Positions 1 through 8,681 are shown, counted from the stretch's first letter. The stretch: DNA of 64,000 nucleotides from an uncultured Lachnospiraceae bacterium (GCA_910580195.1 CAJTWA010000001.1:124001-188000), one strand, 5' to 3'. The notes: generated from the letters alone by a model not told the origin. Numbers and translations: made by a program.

Positions 1-186
1 GACGCTAGGATTTCGCAAAACCTTACACAAAAAGAACTTGCCGACAGAACAGGAATCAATCAGGCAGATATTAGTAAACTGGAGAATGGGACGCGGAATC
101 CATCTTTAAACTTATTGAAACGTCTTGCAGACGGAATGGGAATGGCTTTGAAGCTGGAATTTATTCCGAAAAACATGGTAAAATGA
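1..186 (+). CDS. XRE-family helix-turn-helix protein, 3' part (truncated by window start)
   Basis: The first 61 codons are open and end in TGA at 184-186. They read as a Cro/C1-type helix-turn-helix: LTQKELADRTGI, then the recognition helix NQADISKLENG, followed by a short tail ending in FIPKNMVK. The compact form with few residues after the HTH resembles HigA-like antitoxins, whose toxin gene normally lies just upstream, outside this window. The HTH call is secure. The antitoxin role is inference and could be settled only by the upstream sequence. Confidence 0.8.
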   Translation, partial: DARISQNLTQKELADRTGINQADISKLENGTRNPSLNLLKRLADGMGMALKLEFIPKNMVK

Positions 187-197
187 AAAAGGGAAAT

Positions 198-226
198 TTG
201 TGAAGAATACAACCAACCATTATGAT
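198..226 (+). promoter_or_regulatory. Candidate sigma-A promoter for the carboxypeptidase gene
   Basis: TTGTGA (198-203) and TATGAT (221-226) are separated by 17 bases. A second TATAAT at 316-321, with no convincing -35, lies closer to the gene and could be an alternative start. Confidence 0.45.
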
Positions 227-360
227 ATGGAAGTGCTTTGCAAAAGATTTTCAATTTTCCATAAAGTTTTCTGCTTATCCCAAAATGTAAACGTCTATCC
301 CCCGCATGTCTTTCATATAATTTAAGTGAAAAATACAACCCCAATATGGAAGAACAAAAC

Positions 361-1896
361 ATGCAGACTTTTCATCACAAAAATAATCCCAAACGGAAAA
401 TAACAGCCCAATCCCTACAAAAGAAAACATATGCCGCAATAGCTTTATCCCTGCTCCTGCCCCTGTCGTCTGCTTTTGGCGTCTGGACAGCTTTCGCAAG
501 CCCAGAAACCGTACAGGCACAGGAAGTACAGCAGCCCGCAGAGGAAAGCCAGCAATCCGCAGGGCTCCAGCCCGCAGAGGATAGCCAGCAGCCTACAGAC
601 GTGCAGCCCGCAGAGGATAGCCAGCAGCCTACAGACGTGCAGCCAGCAGAGGATGGCCAGCAGTCCGCAGAAGCGCAGCCGGCAGAGGATAGCCAGCAAT
701 CCGCAGAAGCGCAGCCCGCCCAAGACGCCCAGCCAGAAGAAACCCTCCCGGCTTCCTCCCAGCCAGATTTCACCCTATACGCCAAATCTGCCGTCCTAAT
801 GGACGCAGCAACCGGCAGGGTGCTCTACGAAAAGAACGGCTACGAGCACATGCCAAACGCCAGCACCACCAAAATCATGACCTGCATCCTTGCACTGGAA
901 GAAGGGAACCTAGAGGATGAAGTAAAAGTCACAAGCTACGCCGCCTCCATGCCCCAAGTGCGCCTTGGCATGTCCAAGGAGGACAGTTTCCGCCTGAAAG
1001 ACCTCCTCTATTCCCTGATGTTGGAATCCCACAACGATTCCGCCGTTGCCATTGCAGAGCACATCGGCGGCTCCGTAGAAGGGTTCGCAGGGAAAATGAA
1101 CCAAAAGGCCAAGGAACTGGGCTGCAAGGACACTTATTTCATCACCCCAAACGGCCTTGACGCCAGCGACGGGACAGGGGTGCACGGCACCACGGCGGAA
1201 GATTTGGCAAAAATCATGGCCTACTGCGTGAAAAACGAATCTTTCTTGGAAATCACCCAGACCCCCAGCTACCAGTTTACCAACCTTGCCGGGACCAAGC
1301 ATTTCAACTGCAATAACCACAACGCATTTTTACAGATGATGGAAGGCGCACTGTCCGGCAAAACCGGGTTTACCGGAAATGCAGGCTACTGCTACGTAGG
1401 CGCGCTCCGCCGGGACGACCGTACTTTTATTGTAGCCCTTTTAGCCTGCGGCTGGCCCAACAACAAGACTTATAAATGGTTCGATACCCGTGCCCTGATG
1501 GAGTATGGCTTGGAAAATTACCATTGCGAGGACGTATACGAGTACGACCGGGAATTTGCCCCAGTAAAAATAGAACAGGCAGAGCCGGAAAACGGCAGGC
1601 TTTACCAAGACGTCACGGTTCCCCTGAAAATAAAGGAAGAAAGGATCCGCGTCTTGAAGCGCGCCGACGAGGAAATCCGCACCATCTACGAAATCCCGGA
1701 AACGGCCAAAGCCCCCATCAAGGAAGGCCAGCAGCTTGGGAAAGTGACGTATTACTTAGGGGAACGCCAGATTGCAGAAGTCCCCGTATATGCCGCCAAG
1801 GCCGCCAAGGAACTGAAGCCTTCTTGGTATAAAGAGTATCTTTTAAAATTGTTTTTTATGGAAAAAGAGCTCTATTTTGGGCAAGAGGAGAGCTAG
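361..1896 (+). CDS. Secreted D-alanyl-D-alanine carboxypeptidase (peptidase S11, PBP5-like)
   Basis: This enzyme trims the terminal D-Ala of peptidoglycan pentapeptides outside the membrane. All three S11 motifs are visible: STTK (Ser near residue 168), SHN (near 223) and KTG (near 334). A signal segment (AIALSLLLPLSSAF) precedes an unusual acidic Q/P/A/E linker of about 70 residues made of 12-residue repeats (QPAEDSQQPTDV-like, 538-740), then the catalytic domain and the C-terminal beta domain. The ATG at 361 was chosen over the one at 346 because GGAAGA sits 7 bases before it. The 511 residues exceed the usual ~400 because of the linker. The stop codon lies inside the end of the palindromic repeat at 1893-2058. 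Confidence 0.9.
   Translation: MQTFHHKNNPKRKITAQSLQKKTYAAIALSLLLPLSSAFGVWTAFASPETVQAQEVQQPAEESQQSAGLQPAEDSQQPTDVQPAEDSQQPTDVQPAEDGQQSAEAQPAEDSQQSAEAQPAQDAQPEETLPASSQPDFTLYAKSAVLMDAATGRVLYEKNGYEHMPNASTTKIMTCILALEEGNLEDEVKVTSYAASMPQVRLGMSKEDSFRLKDLLYSLMLESHNDSAVAIAEHIGGSVEGFAGKMNQKAKELGCKDTYFITPNGLDASDGTGVHGTTAEDLAKIMAYCVKNESFLEITQTPSYQFTNLAGTKHFNCNNHNAFLQMMEGALSGKTGFTGNAGYCYVGALRRDDRTFIVALLACGWPNNKTYKWFDTRALMEYGLENYHCEDVYEYDREFAPVKIEQAEPENGRLYQDVTVPLKIKEERIRVLKRADEEIRTIYEIPETAKAPIKEGQQLGKVTYYLGERQIAEVPVYAAKAAKELKPSWYKEYLLKLFFMEKELYFGQEES
538..740 (+). repeat. In-frame 36-base tandem repeats in the carboxypeptidase linker
   Basis: Five to six imperfect copies of a unit encoding QPAEDSQQPTDV-like or QPAEDSQQSAEA-like residues. 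Copy number is likely to vary between strains. Confidence 0.8.
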
Positions 1897-2058
1897 AGTG
1901 TGCCTGAAAATTCATTCCCGCAATCTGCCGTCCCACTTCACACCAGCTTTCATGCTGAATTTCGTCAATGTAGCCCACTACACCTCCCAAATTCAGCATA
2001 AAACCTGATGCAAATTGGGCCAACATCTTGCAGAAAGCAATTTTCAGGCACACTCTAG
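1893..2058. repeat. 166-base palindromic (MITE-like) element, copy 1
   Basis: The ends are a perfect 20-base inverted repeat starting CTAGAGTGTGCCTG. The interior continues as an imperfect fold-back with arms of nearly 60 bases on each side of the centre. An almost identical 166-base copy in the opposite orientation lies at 47337-47502. The left end supplies the stop codon of the carboxypeptidase gene. The element is followed by GGATTTTTTT, so its transcript could act as a terminator. No ORF lies inside, so it would depend on a transposase elsewhere. Confidence 0.85.
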
Positions 2059-2176
2059 GGCGGATTTTTTTCCATACACAGGCAGTTTAAGGCAGCCCCA
2101 AAATGCCGCCTGCTCCCAGAGGTTCCCCTGTTGCTGTGCCGGGCTTTGCAGCAGATGCAGGCTCGGCCCGTCCCCA

Positions 2177-2190
2177 GTGAAAAATTTCAC
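2177..2190. promoter_or_regulatory. Palindromic operator candidate upstream of the decarboxylase operon
   Basis: GTGAAAAATTTCAC has 6-base arms and a 2-base centre, 20 bases upstream of the operon's -35 box. The binding protein is unknown. Confidence 0.35.
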
Positions 2191-2210
2191 AAAGTTTCCA
2201 GAATTACCTA

Positions 2211-2239
2211 TTGAAAATTTCCCCCAAAAGCGATACAAT
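2211..2239 (+). promoter_or_regulatory. Promoter of the Na+-translocating decarboxylase operon
   Basis: TTGAAA (2211-2216), 17 bases, TACAAT (2234-2239). Transcription would start near 2246, about 50 bases before the first ATG. Confidence 0.6.
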
Positions 2240-2294
2240 TACAATCGGAAGAAAATTTTGTAAAATTTAAAAAATACATATGGAGGTTTAAGCA

Positions 2295-3728
2295 ATGAGT
2301 AATTCTACCAACTCAGCAAGACAGAGAATTTCCGGCCTTCTCGACGAGCAAAGCTTTATGGAAACCGGGGCTCTGGTAACTGCAAGGAACACAGACTTTG
2401 ATTTAAAGCAGTCTGAAACCCCATCGGATGGAGTCATCACCGGATATGGCCTGATTGACGGGAACCTAGTGTATGTGTACAGCCAAGACGCTGCTGTGTT
2501 AGGCGGCACCATCGGCGAGATGCACAGCAAGAAAATTACGGCAATTTATAAAATGGCAATGAAAATGGGCGCGCCTGTCATCGGCCTGATTGACTGCGGC
2601 GGCATGCGCCTGCAGGAGTCCGTGGACGCATTGGACGCTTTCGGCGGGATTTATGCGGCGCAGGCGGCAGCAAGCGGCGTAATCCCACAGATTTGCGCAG
2701 TATTCGGCAATTGCGGCGGCGGGCTTTCCGTTGTCCCGGCATTGAGCGACTTTGCTTTTGTGGAACAGGAAAAGGGGAGGGTATTTGTCAATTCCCCCAA
2801 TGCCATCAAGGGCAACCACGTATCCAAATGCGATACGGCAAGCGCAGAATACCAAGCAGGCAACAATGGCTGCATTGACGGCGTAGGGACCACAGAAGAG
2901 ATTCTTTCCGCCATCCGCGAGCTGGTATGCATCCTGCCCGGCAATAATTCAGAAGGCGGCAGGGAAGAAGAATGTACCGATGACTTGAACCGCGTATGCG
3001 AGAACCTTTCCGGGTGCAGGGAGGATACCCGCCTTGCCCTTACCCATATTTCCGACAACAATTTCTTTGTGGAAACGAAAAAGGATTTTGCAAGGAACAT
3101 GGTGACCGGCTTTATTAAGCTAAACGGCAGGACCATCGGGGCAGTTGCCAACGCCAGCGCAGTATATGATGGGAATGGGGAGAAGGCAGAAACCTTTGAC
3201 TGTGTGCTGACTGCAAGGGGATGCAACAAGGCAGCGGAATTTATCAGCTTCTGCGACGCTTTTGATATCCCAGTGCTTTCCCTGGCAAATGTGGAAGGGT
3301 TTGCGGCAACCGAATGTTCCGAGCGGAACCTTGCAAAAGCAATGGCAAGGATGGCTTCGGCATTTGCAGGGGCAACCGTGCCCAAGGTAAACATTATCGT
3401 CGGGACTGCTTACGGCAGCGCTTATGTGATGATGAACAGCAAGTCCATCGGGGCAGATTTCGTTTATGCATGGGAAGGCAGCAAGGTAGGCATGATGGAT
3501 GCCGCCCTGGCAGCAAAGATTATGTATGACGGCTCACCCGCAGATGTAATTGCAGAGAAGAAGAAAGCATACGAAGCCCTCCAGTCTTCCGTGGAAACAG
3601 CGGCAAGGCGCGGGCAGGTTGACCTGATTATTGCACCGGATGACACGAGGAAATATGCAATTGCGGCATTTGAAATGCTTTATACCAAAGGATCAGGGGA
3701 ACCGGCCAGAAAACATGTAGCAAAGTAG
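2295..3728 (+). CDS. Acyl-CoA carboxyltransferase subunit (MmdA / 12S transcarboxylase-like)
   Basis: A carboxyl-transferase (crotonase-fold) protein of 477 residues with AccD-like and AccA-like halves. Such subunits move CO2 between an acyl-CoA and carboxybiotin. Supporting motifs include the glycine-rich GNCGGGLSVVPAL and the second-half GTAYGSAYVMMNSKS region. It is somewhat shorter than typical MmdA (~510). TGGAGG lies 8 bases before the ATG. It is the first gene of a tight five-gene operon with an OadG-like subunit, biotin carrier, OadB and OadA, so it probably shares their biotin carrier. The substrate (methylmalonyl-CoA, malonyl-CoA or glutaconyl-CoA) cannot be read from sequence. Confidence 0.88.
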   Translation: MSNSTNSARQRISGLLDEQSFMETGALVTARNTDFDLKQSETPSDGVITGYGLIDGNLVYVYSQDAAVLGGTIGEMHSKKITAIYKMAMKMGAPVIGLIDCGGMRLQESVDALDAFGGIYAAQAAASGVIPQICAVFGNCGGGLSVVPALSDFAFVEQEKGRVFVNSPNAIKGNHVSKCDTASAEYQAGNNGCIDGVGTTEEILSAIRELVCILPGNNSEGGREEECTDDLNRVCENLSGCREDTRLALTHISDNNFFVETKKDFARNMVTGFIKLNGRTIGAVANASAVYDGNGEKAETFDCVLTARGCNKAAEFISFCDAFDIPVLSLANVEGFAATECSERNLAKAMARMASAFAGATVPKVNIIVGTAYGSAYVMMNSKSIGADFVYAWEGSKVGMMDAALAAKIMYDGSPADVIAEKKKAYEALQSSVETAARRGQVDLIIAPDDTRKYAIAAFEMLYTKGSGEPARKHVAK

Positions 3729-3741
3729 AAAGGTGAAGTTT

Positions 3742-4458
3742 ATGAAGAAGAAAATATTGCTGATTCTGAGCATGTGCCTAATCATGCTTGGATTGGCAGG
3801 ATGCGGAGAAGACCCCACCAAGGTTGATTACAATGGCTACACCTATGAGCAGTTAAAAGGGGCATGTGAGAATACGGCCAATATCCTGCAGGAAATGTCA
3901 GAATCGGAGAAGGCAGCTTACCTTGCATCCGGCGATGAGATGCTGGAGCATTTAGTCAGCCGTTGGGACGAGGCACAGGAAGGCGTCGGGGAATTCGTGG
4001 AATTAGGTGAATTTAAAGTCACGAAATCCGGCAAGACCTTGACCTGCGAGCAGGAAATTATCTTTAAAAACCGTCCGGTTATTTTAACTTACGTATATAC
4101 CTACCATAACATGCAGTTAGAGGACATTACCGTAGACGCAGTGCAGACCCTTGGGGAGAAAATGACAAATGCGGCATTGAATACCCTGATGGGGATGGGC
4201 GTAGTGTTTGCAGTGCTGATTTTAATCAGCCTGATTATTAACTGCTTTAAGTACCTTTCCCGGTTTGGAAATAAGAAGATTGAGGAAAAACCGGCTCCGG
4301 CAAAAGCGCCTGTGGCAGCCCTTCCCCCAGCAGTGGAAGAAGCAATTGCAGCTCAGGATGAATTGGAGCTGGCAGCAGTGATTGCATCGGCAATCGCAGC
4401 ATCTACCGGAACTTCTACAGACGATTTTGTAGTGCGTTCCATCAAAAGAAGATTTTAA
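3742..4458 (+). CDS. OadG-like gamma subunit with lipoprotein signal
   Basis: The small membrane subunit that anchors biotin-dependent Na+-translocating decarboxylases. The N-terminus is a lipoprotein signal (hydrophobic stretch ending LGLAGC), followed by an extracytoplasmic domain of about 110 residues, a membrane helix (GVVFAVLILISLIINCF), and a cytoplasmic Pro/Ala/Glu tail ending STDDFVVRSIKRRF, typical of OadG. Classical OadG is only ~80-100 residues, so the lipid-anchored outer domain is an elaboration. ATG 3742 is preferred over GTG 3733 because AGGTG precedes it at proper spacing. It follows the carboxyltransferase by 13 bases. Confidence 0.8.
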   Translation: MKKKILLILSMCLIMLGLAGCGEDPTKVDYNGYTYEQLKGACENTANILQEMSESEKAAYLASGDEMLEHLVSRWDEAQEGVGEFVELGEFKVTKSGKTLTCEQEIIFKNRPVILTYVYTYHNMQLEDITVDAVQTLGEKMTNAALNTLMGMGVVFAVLILISLIINCFKYLSRFGNKKIEEKPAPAKAPVAALPPAVEEAIAAQDELELAAVIASAIAASTGTSTDDFVVRSIKRRF

Positions 4459-4482
4459 TTGTAAATTCAGGAGGAAACGAAA

Positions 4483-4866
4483 ATGAAAAGTTATACAATT
4501 ACCGTTAATGGAAACGTTTATGATGTTACTGTAGAAGAAAATGGCGCAGGCGGCGCACAGGCGCCCGCACCCAGAAGGGCACAAGCCCCAGCAGCAGCGC
4601 CCGCCCCAGCAGCAGCGCCCGCACCGGCCCCGGCAGCAGGCGGCGCAGGGAATGTAAGGATTGAAGCAGGCGCGGCAGGGAAGGTATTCAGCATTGACAG
4701 CAAGCCGGGGGATGCGTTAAAGCGCGGCGACACTGTCCTTGTATTGGAAGTAATGAAGATGGAAACACCTGTAGTCGCACCGGAAGACGGGACAGTGGCA
4801 AGCATTGACGTAACGGTTGGACAGGCGGTAGAAGCAGGTGCATTGTTGGCAACGTTAAACAACTAA
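4483..4866 (+). CDS. Biotin carboxyl carrier protein of the decarboxylase complex
   Basis: A 127-residue carrier. The N-terminal YTITVNGNVYDVTVEE strand is followed by a flexible Ala/Pro linker (about residues 27-56) and a biotinyl domain with the attachment motif EVMKMET, in which the central lysine is biotinylated. It shuttles CO2 from the soluble carboxyltransferase(s) to the membrane pump OadB. AGGAGG precedes the ATG. A free-standing carrier explains why OadA downstream lacks a biotin domain. Confidence 0.93.
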   Translation: MKSYTITVNGNVYDVTVEENGAGGAQAPAPRRAQAPAAAPAPAAAPAPAPAAGGAGNVRIEAGAAGKVFSIDSKPGDALKRGDTVLVLEVMKMETPVVAPEDGTVASIDVTVGQAVEAGALLATLNN

Positions 4867-4882
4867 TTATTGGAGGTAAAAT

Positions 4883-6031
4883 ATGAGTTACGTAGGAGAA
4901 ACTTTATCAAACCTCCTGCACCAGACTGCATTCTTTAGCTTAAGCTGGGGAAATTATGTCATGATCCTGGTAGCATTTGTGTTCCTGTTCCTTGCAATTA
5001 AGAAGGGATTTGAGCCGCTGCTGCTGGTTCCGATTGCGTTTGGTATGTTACTGGTAAATATTTATCCGGATATTATTGCATCGCCGGAAGAAACCAGCAA
5101 TGGCGTAGGTGGTTTACTTCACTATTTCTATTTGATGGATGAATGGTCCATCCTTCCCTCCCTGATTTTCATGGGGGTAGGGGCGATGACAGACTTTGGC
5201 CCCCTGATTGCGAACCCAATCAGCTTCCTGCTTGGGGCAGCGGCGCAGTTTGGTATTTTCGGCGCGTATTTCCTTGCAATCCTGTTAGGGTTCAATGATA
5301 AGGCAGCGGCAGCCGTATCCATTATCGGCGGGGCAGACGGCCCTACTTCCATTTTCCTTGCGGGGAAATTGGGGCAGACCGGCCTGATGGGGCCCATTGC
5401 CGTGGCGGCATATTCCTATATGGCTTTGGTGCCGATTATCCAGCCGCCTATCATGAAGCTGTTTACCACGAAAGAGGAACGTGCCATTAAGATGCAGAAC
5501 TTGCGGCCAGTTTCTAAGTTAGAGAAAATTTTATTCCCAATCGTTGTAACGGCAGTCGTATGTATTATCCTTCCGACCACGGCTCCCTTGGTGGGCATGC
5601 TGATGCTTGGGAACCTGTTCCGTGAATCCGGCGTGGTGCGCCAATTGACAGAAACGGCCTCCAATGCGCTGATGTACATTGTAGTTATTTTGCTGGGCAC
5701 TTCAGTAGGGGCAACCACCAGCGCAGAAGCGTTCCTGAACTGGACTACCTTGAAAATCGTGTTCTTAGGCTTGGTTGCATTTATGTTCGGTACTGCAGCC
5801 GGCGTCCTGTTTGGCAAGGCATTGTGCAAGCTTACCGGCGGCAAGATTAACCCGCTGATTGGTTCTGCCGGGGTATCCGCAGTGCCTATGGCAGCCCGGG
5901 TATCCCAGAAGGTGGGCGCAGAGGAAGACCCGACCAATTTCCTTCTGATGCACGCCATGGGGCCGAACGTTGCCGGGGTTATCGGCACGGCGGTAGCAGC
6001 CGGGGTATTTATGGCAATTTTTGGAATATAG
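4883..6031 (+). CDS. oadB: Na+-translocating decarboxylase beta subunit
   Basis: A polytopic membrane protein (382 residues, about nine to eleven hydrophobic segments) that decarboxylates carboxybiotin and exports Na+. The family signature GGADGPTSIF is present around residue 150; its aspartate is the essential ion/proton residue in characterised OadB proteins. It has a strong TTGGAGG ribosome-binding site, 17 bases after the carrier gene. Together with the gamma subunit it forms the ion-pumping core. Confidence 0.93.
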   Translation: MSYVGETLSNLLHQTAFFSLSWGNYVMILVAFVFLFLAIKKGFEPLLLVPIAFGMLLVNIYPDIIASPEETSNGVGGLLHYFYLMDEWSILPSLIFMGVGAMTDFGPLIANPISFLLGAAAQFGIFGAYFLAILLGFNDKAAAAVSIIGGADGPTSIFLAGKLGQTGLMGPIAVAAYSYMALVPIIQPPIMKLFTTKEERAIKMQNLRPVSKLEKILFPIVVTAVVCIILPTTAPLVGMLMLGNLFRESGVVRQLTETASNALMYIVVILLGTSVGATTSAEAFLNWTTLKIVFLGLVAFMFGTAAGVLFGKALCKLTGGKINPLIGSAGVSAVPMAARVSQKVGAEEDPTNFLLMHAMGPNVAGVIGTAVAAGVFMAIFGI

Positions 6032-6077
6032 AAATCACTGAAAAAAGCCGCTTAGCGGCAGAATGAGAGGAATCATC

Positions 6078-7493
6078 ATGGCTGAGAAAAAACAACCGGT
6101 TAAGATTACAGAAACCGTATTACGTGATGCGCATCAATCCCTGATTGCCACCCGTATGACAACAGAACAGATGCTGCCGATTATTGATAAAATGGACCAA
6201 GTAGGCTACCATGCCGTAGAGTGCTGGGGCGGCGCAACCTTTGACGCATCCCTGCGTTTCCTGAAGGAAGACCCATGGGACCGCCTGCGCAAGTTAAAAG
6301 CTGGCTTCAAGAAAACGAAGCTGCAGATGCTCTTCCGCGGCCAGAACATTTTGGGTTACCGCCCTTATGCGGATGACGTTGTGGAGTATTTTGTGCAGAA
6401 ATCCATTGCAAACGGGATTGACATTATCCGTATTTTTGACTGTTTGAACGACTTAAGGAACTTACAGACGGCAGTGACTGCCACCAATAAGGAAAAAGGC
6501 CATGCGCAGGTTGCCCTTTCCTATACCTTAGGGGATGCCTATACCTTAGAGTATTGGACTGATATGGCAAAGAAAATCGAAGAGATGGGCGCAAATTCCA
6601 TCTGCATTAAGGATATGGCAGGCCTTCTGACCCCATATAAGGCGGAAGAGCTGGTGAAATCCTTAAAATCAGCCACCAGCCTCCCCATTGAGCTCCACAC
6701 CCACTATACCTCCGGCGTTGCGTCCATGACGTACTTAAAGGCTGTAGAGGCAGGGTGCGACATTATTGACACCGCGATGTCACCCCTTGCGCTGGGCACC
6801 AGCCAGCCGGCAACCGAGGTTATGGCGGAAGCATTTAAAGGGACTGCAATGGACCCGGGCTTCGACCAGATGCTGTTAAAGGAAATCGCAGACTATTTCC
6901 GCCCCATCCGGGAAGAAGCATTGAAGAGCGGCTTAATGAACCCCAAGGTGCTGGGGGTAGATATCCAGACCTTGCTGTACCAAGTGCCGGGCGGCATGCT
7001 CAGCAACATGGTATCCCAGTTAAAGGAGCAGAACGCAGAAGACAAATACATGGAAGTGCTGGAAGAAATCCCGCGGGTGCGCAAAGACTTGGGCGAGCCC
7101 CCATTGGTTACGCCGTCTTCCCAGATTGTGGGCACGCAGGCTGTATTCAATGTGCTGATGGGCGAGCGTTACAAGGTAGCCACAAAGGAAACCAAGGACG
7201 TGCTGCTTGGGAAATACGGCCAGACCGTAAAGCCTTTCAACCCAGAAATCGTCGACAAGGTATTGGGCGAGGACAAGAAAAACGCCATTACCTGCCGTTA
7301 TGCAGATCTGTTAGAGCCGGAACTCCATAAGATTGAAGAAGAGATGAAGCAGTGGAAACAGCAGGACGAGGACGTGCTTTCCTACGCACTGTTCCCGCAG
7401 GTTGCAACTGAATTTTTCAAATACAGGGAAGCGCAGCAGACGAAGGTTGACGCTACGGTTGCAGACACCAAGAATGGGGCTTATCCTGTATAG
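6078..7493 (+). CDS. oadA: Oxaloacetate decarboxylase / pyruvate carboxyltransferase alpha subunit, lacking a biotin domain
   Basis: An HMGL-like TIM-barrel carboxyltransferase with ITETVLRDAHQSLIATRM at the N-terminus (catalytic DAHQ), metal-binding LHTHYTSG, and the conserved C-terminal PYC_OADA domain. It takes the carboxyl group of oxaloacetate onto biotin, releasing pyruvate. It ends at 471 residues after the PYC_OADA region, so the biotinyl domain is absent and supplied by the separate carrier. ATG 6078 is preferred (GAGAGG 7 bases before) over 6063. With the MmdA-like first gene, the operon holds two carboxyltransferases, corresponding to the 5S and 12S subunits of transcarboxylase, plus the pump. 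Confidence 0.92.
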   Translation: MAEKKQPVKITETVLRDAHQSLIATRMTTEQMLPIIDKMDQVGYHAVECWGGATFDASLRFLKEDPWDRLRKLKAGFKKTKLQMLFRGQNILGYRPYADDVVEYFVQKSIANGIDIIRIFDCLNDLRNLQTAVTATNKEKGHAQVALSYTLGDAYTLEYWTDMAKKIEEMGANSICIKDMAGLLTPYKAEELVKSLKSATSLPIELHTHYTSGVASMTYLKAVEAGCDIIDTAMSPLALGTSQPATEVMAEAFKGTAMDPGFDQMLLKEIADYFRPIREEALKSGLMNPKVLGVDIQTLLYQVPGGMLSNMVSQLKEQNAEDKYMEVLEEIPRVRKDLGEPPLVTPSSQIVGTQAVFNVLMGERYKVATKETKDVLLGKYGQTVKPFNPEIVDKVLGEDKKNAITCRYADLLEPELHKIEEEMKQWKQQDEDVLSYALFPQVATEFFKYREAQQTKVDATVADTKNGAYPV

Positions 7494-7531
7494 ATGACAT
7501 AGACAGACGTTCATAAAGGGAAAAAGGGGAA

Positions 7532-7574
7532 TTCCTCCTGCTGGCGGCAATCACACCAACAGGGGGGATTTTTC
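7532..7574 (+). terminator. Intrinsic terminator after oadA
   Basis: An imperfect 13-bp stem (left arm 7532-7544, right arm 7556-7568, two G-U pairs) followed by TTTTTC. Confidence 0.55.
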
Positions 7575-7595
7575 AGAAGGGGAAAACTTGGGGTA

Positions 7596-7632
7596 CCATG
7601 TGGCTCCCTGCGGTTCGGGCAGGGGAACCATG
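7596..7632. other. Hairpin in the RpiR leader
   Basis: CCATG...CATG arms enclose CCCTGC/GCAGGGG pairing. No U-tract follows. It could be an operator or leader structure of the RpiR gene; the function is unknown. Confidence 0.3.
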
Positions 7633-7715
7633 TTAGTGTATCTTTCAATTAAGTATGTGAGGTTATCCAATACCGTATTATAAAGGCCGAAGGAATGGAA
7701 GGTGGCAGAATTGTA

Positions 7716-8603
7716 ATGGGTAATGCCAATGATTTACCAAGCAGGATTAATGGCAAGTATGGGAGCTTAAGCAAAGGCCAGCGGCTCCTCGCTTCTTACA
7801 TTACAGAGAACTATGACAAGGCGGCTTTTTTAACGGCAGCAAAGCTGGGGCAGGCAGTGGGCGTCAGCGAATCTACCGTGGTCCGTTTTGCCGCCCAGCT
7901 AGGATACAGAGGATACCCGGAATTCCAGCGGGCCTTAGGGGAACTGGTGCAGGGGAAGCTACATGCTGTCCACCAAATGGAAGATGTGTATGGCAGGATC
8001 AGCCAGTCGGAAATTTTAGAAACAGTGCTGAAATCAGATATGGAGCGGATTCAGGACACGCTGGGGCATATGGACGTATCTGCTTTTGACATGGCAGTGG
8101 ACATTCTTTTGCAGGCAAGGCGCATTTATGTGCTGGGGTTAAGGAACTGTGCGCCCTTGGCAGAATTTTTTGCTTTTTACCTGAATATGGTTTTTACGGA
8201 CGTCCGGCTGCTTAGGAGCAGCAGTTCCAGCGAGCTTTTGGAACAGATGGTGCATATCGGTAAAGAGGATGCGATGGTGGGCATCAGTTTTCCCAGATAT
8301 TCCATACGGACCCTAAAAGCCATGGAATTGGCAAATAACCGTAGCGCGAGGGTCATTACCCTTACCGACAGCGTACATTCCCCCATGAACCTGTATTCCT
8401 CCTGCAACCTGATTGCCAAAAGCGATATGTCCTCCGTCCTAGATTCCCTGACAGCCCCTATGAGCGTAATCAATGCGCTGCTTTTGGCCGTCTGCATGAA
8501 AAAGCAGGGGGAAGTAGCAGAAACCCTGGAATTGCTGGAGCAGGTCTGGGAAGAATACCAAGTAAATGGGAATGATGAAATTAACTATATGAAGCACGGG
8601 TAA
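7716..8603 (+). CDS. MurR/RpiR-family transcriptional regulator
   Basis: An N-terminal HTH_6 domain (SKGQRLLASYI..., recognition region VGVSESTVVRFAAQLGY) is followed by a SIS sugar-phosphate-binding domain (ARRIYVLGLRNCAPLAEFF). At 295 residues it is normal for the family. Such regulators sense phosphosugars and usually repress nearby catabolic genes. Here no sugar operon adjoins it, so the target is open; the upstream decarboxylase operon is possible. The start is ambiguous: ATG 7716 fits the family N-terminus (GGAAGGTGG upstream), while 7695 is an alternative. Confidence 0.88.
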   Translation: MGNANDLPSRINGKYGSLSKGQRLLASYITENYDKAAFLTAAKLGQAVGVSESTVVRFAAQLGYRGYPEFQRALGELVQGKLHAVHQMEDVYGRISQSEILETVLKSDMERIQDTLGHMDVSAFDMAVDILLQARRIYVLGLRNCAPLAEFFAFYLNMVFTDVRLLRSSSSSELLEQMVHIGKEDAMVGISFPRYSIRTLKAMELANNRSARVITLTDSVHSPMNLYSSCNLIAKSDMSSVLDSLTAPMSVINALLLAVCMKKQGEVAETLELLEQVWEEYQVNGNDEINYMKHG

Positions 8604-8619
8604 GCTAAGGAAAAATAGA

Positions 8620-8648
8620 ACTGCCCATTTGGGGCGCAAAAGGGCAGT
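8620..8648. terminator. Hairpin between the regulator and the flavoprotein gene
   Basis: ACTGCCC and GGGCAGT form a 7-bp stem. Only a weak T-rich stretch follows, so it is a possible partial terminator. Confidence 0.35.
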
Positions 8649-8681
8649 GAAGCATATTTTAGAAAGTAAAGATAGGAATTT

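Noticed and set aside
375..785. Long minus-strand frame opposite the carboxypeptidase linker, rich in Cys/Ser/Trp
   Set aside because: It is the antisense of an in-frame repeat region that encodes a standard linker. It has no ribosome-binding site and biased, repeat-driven composition.
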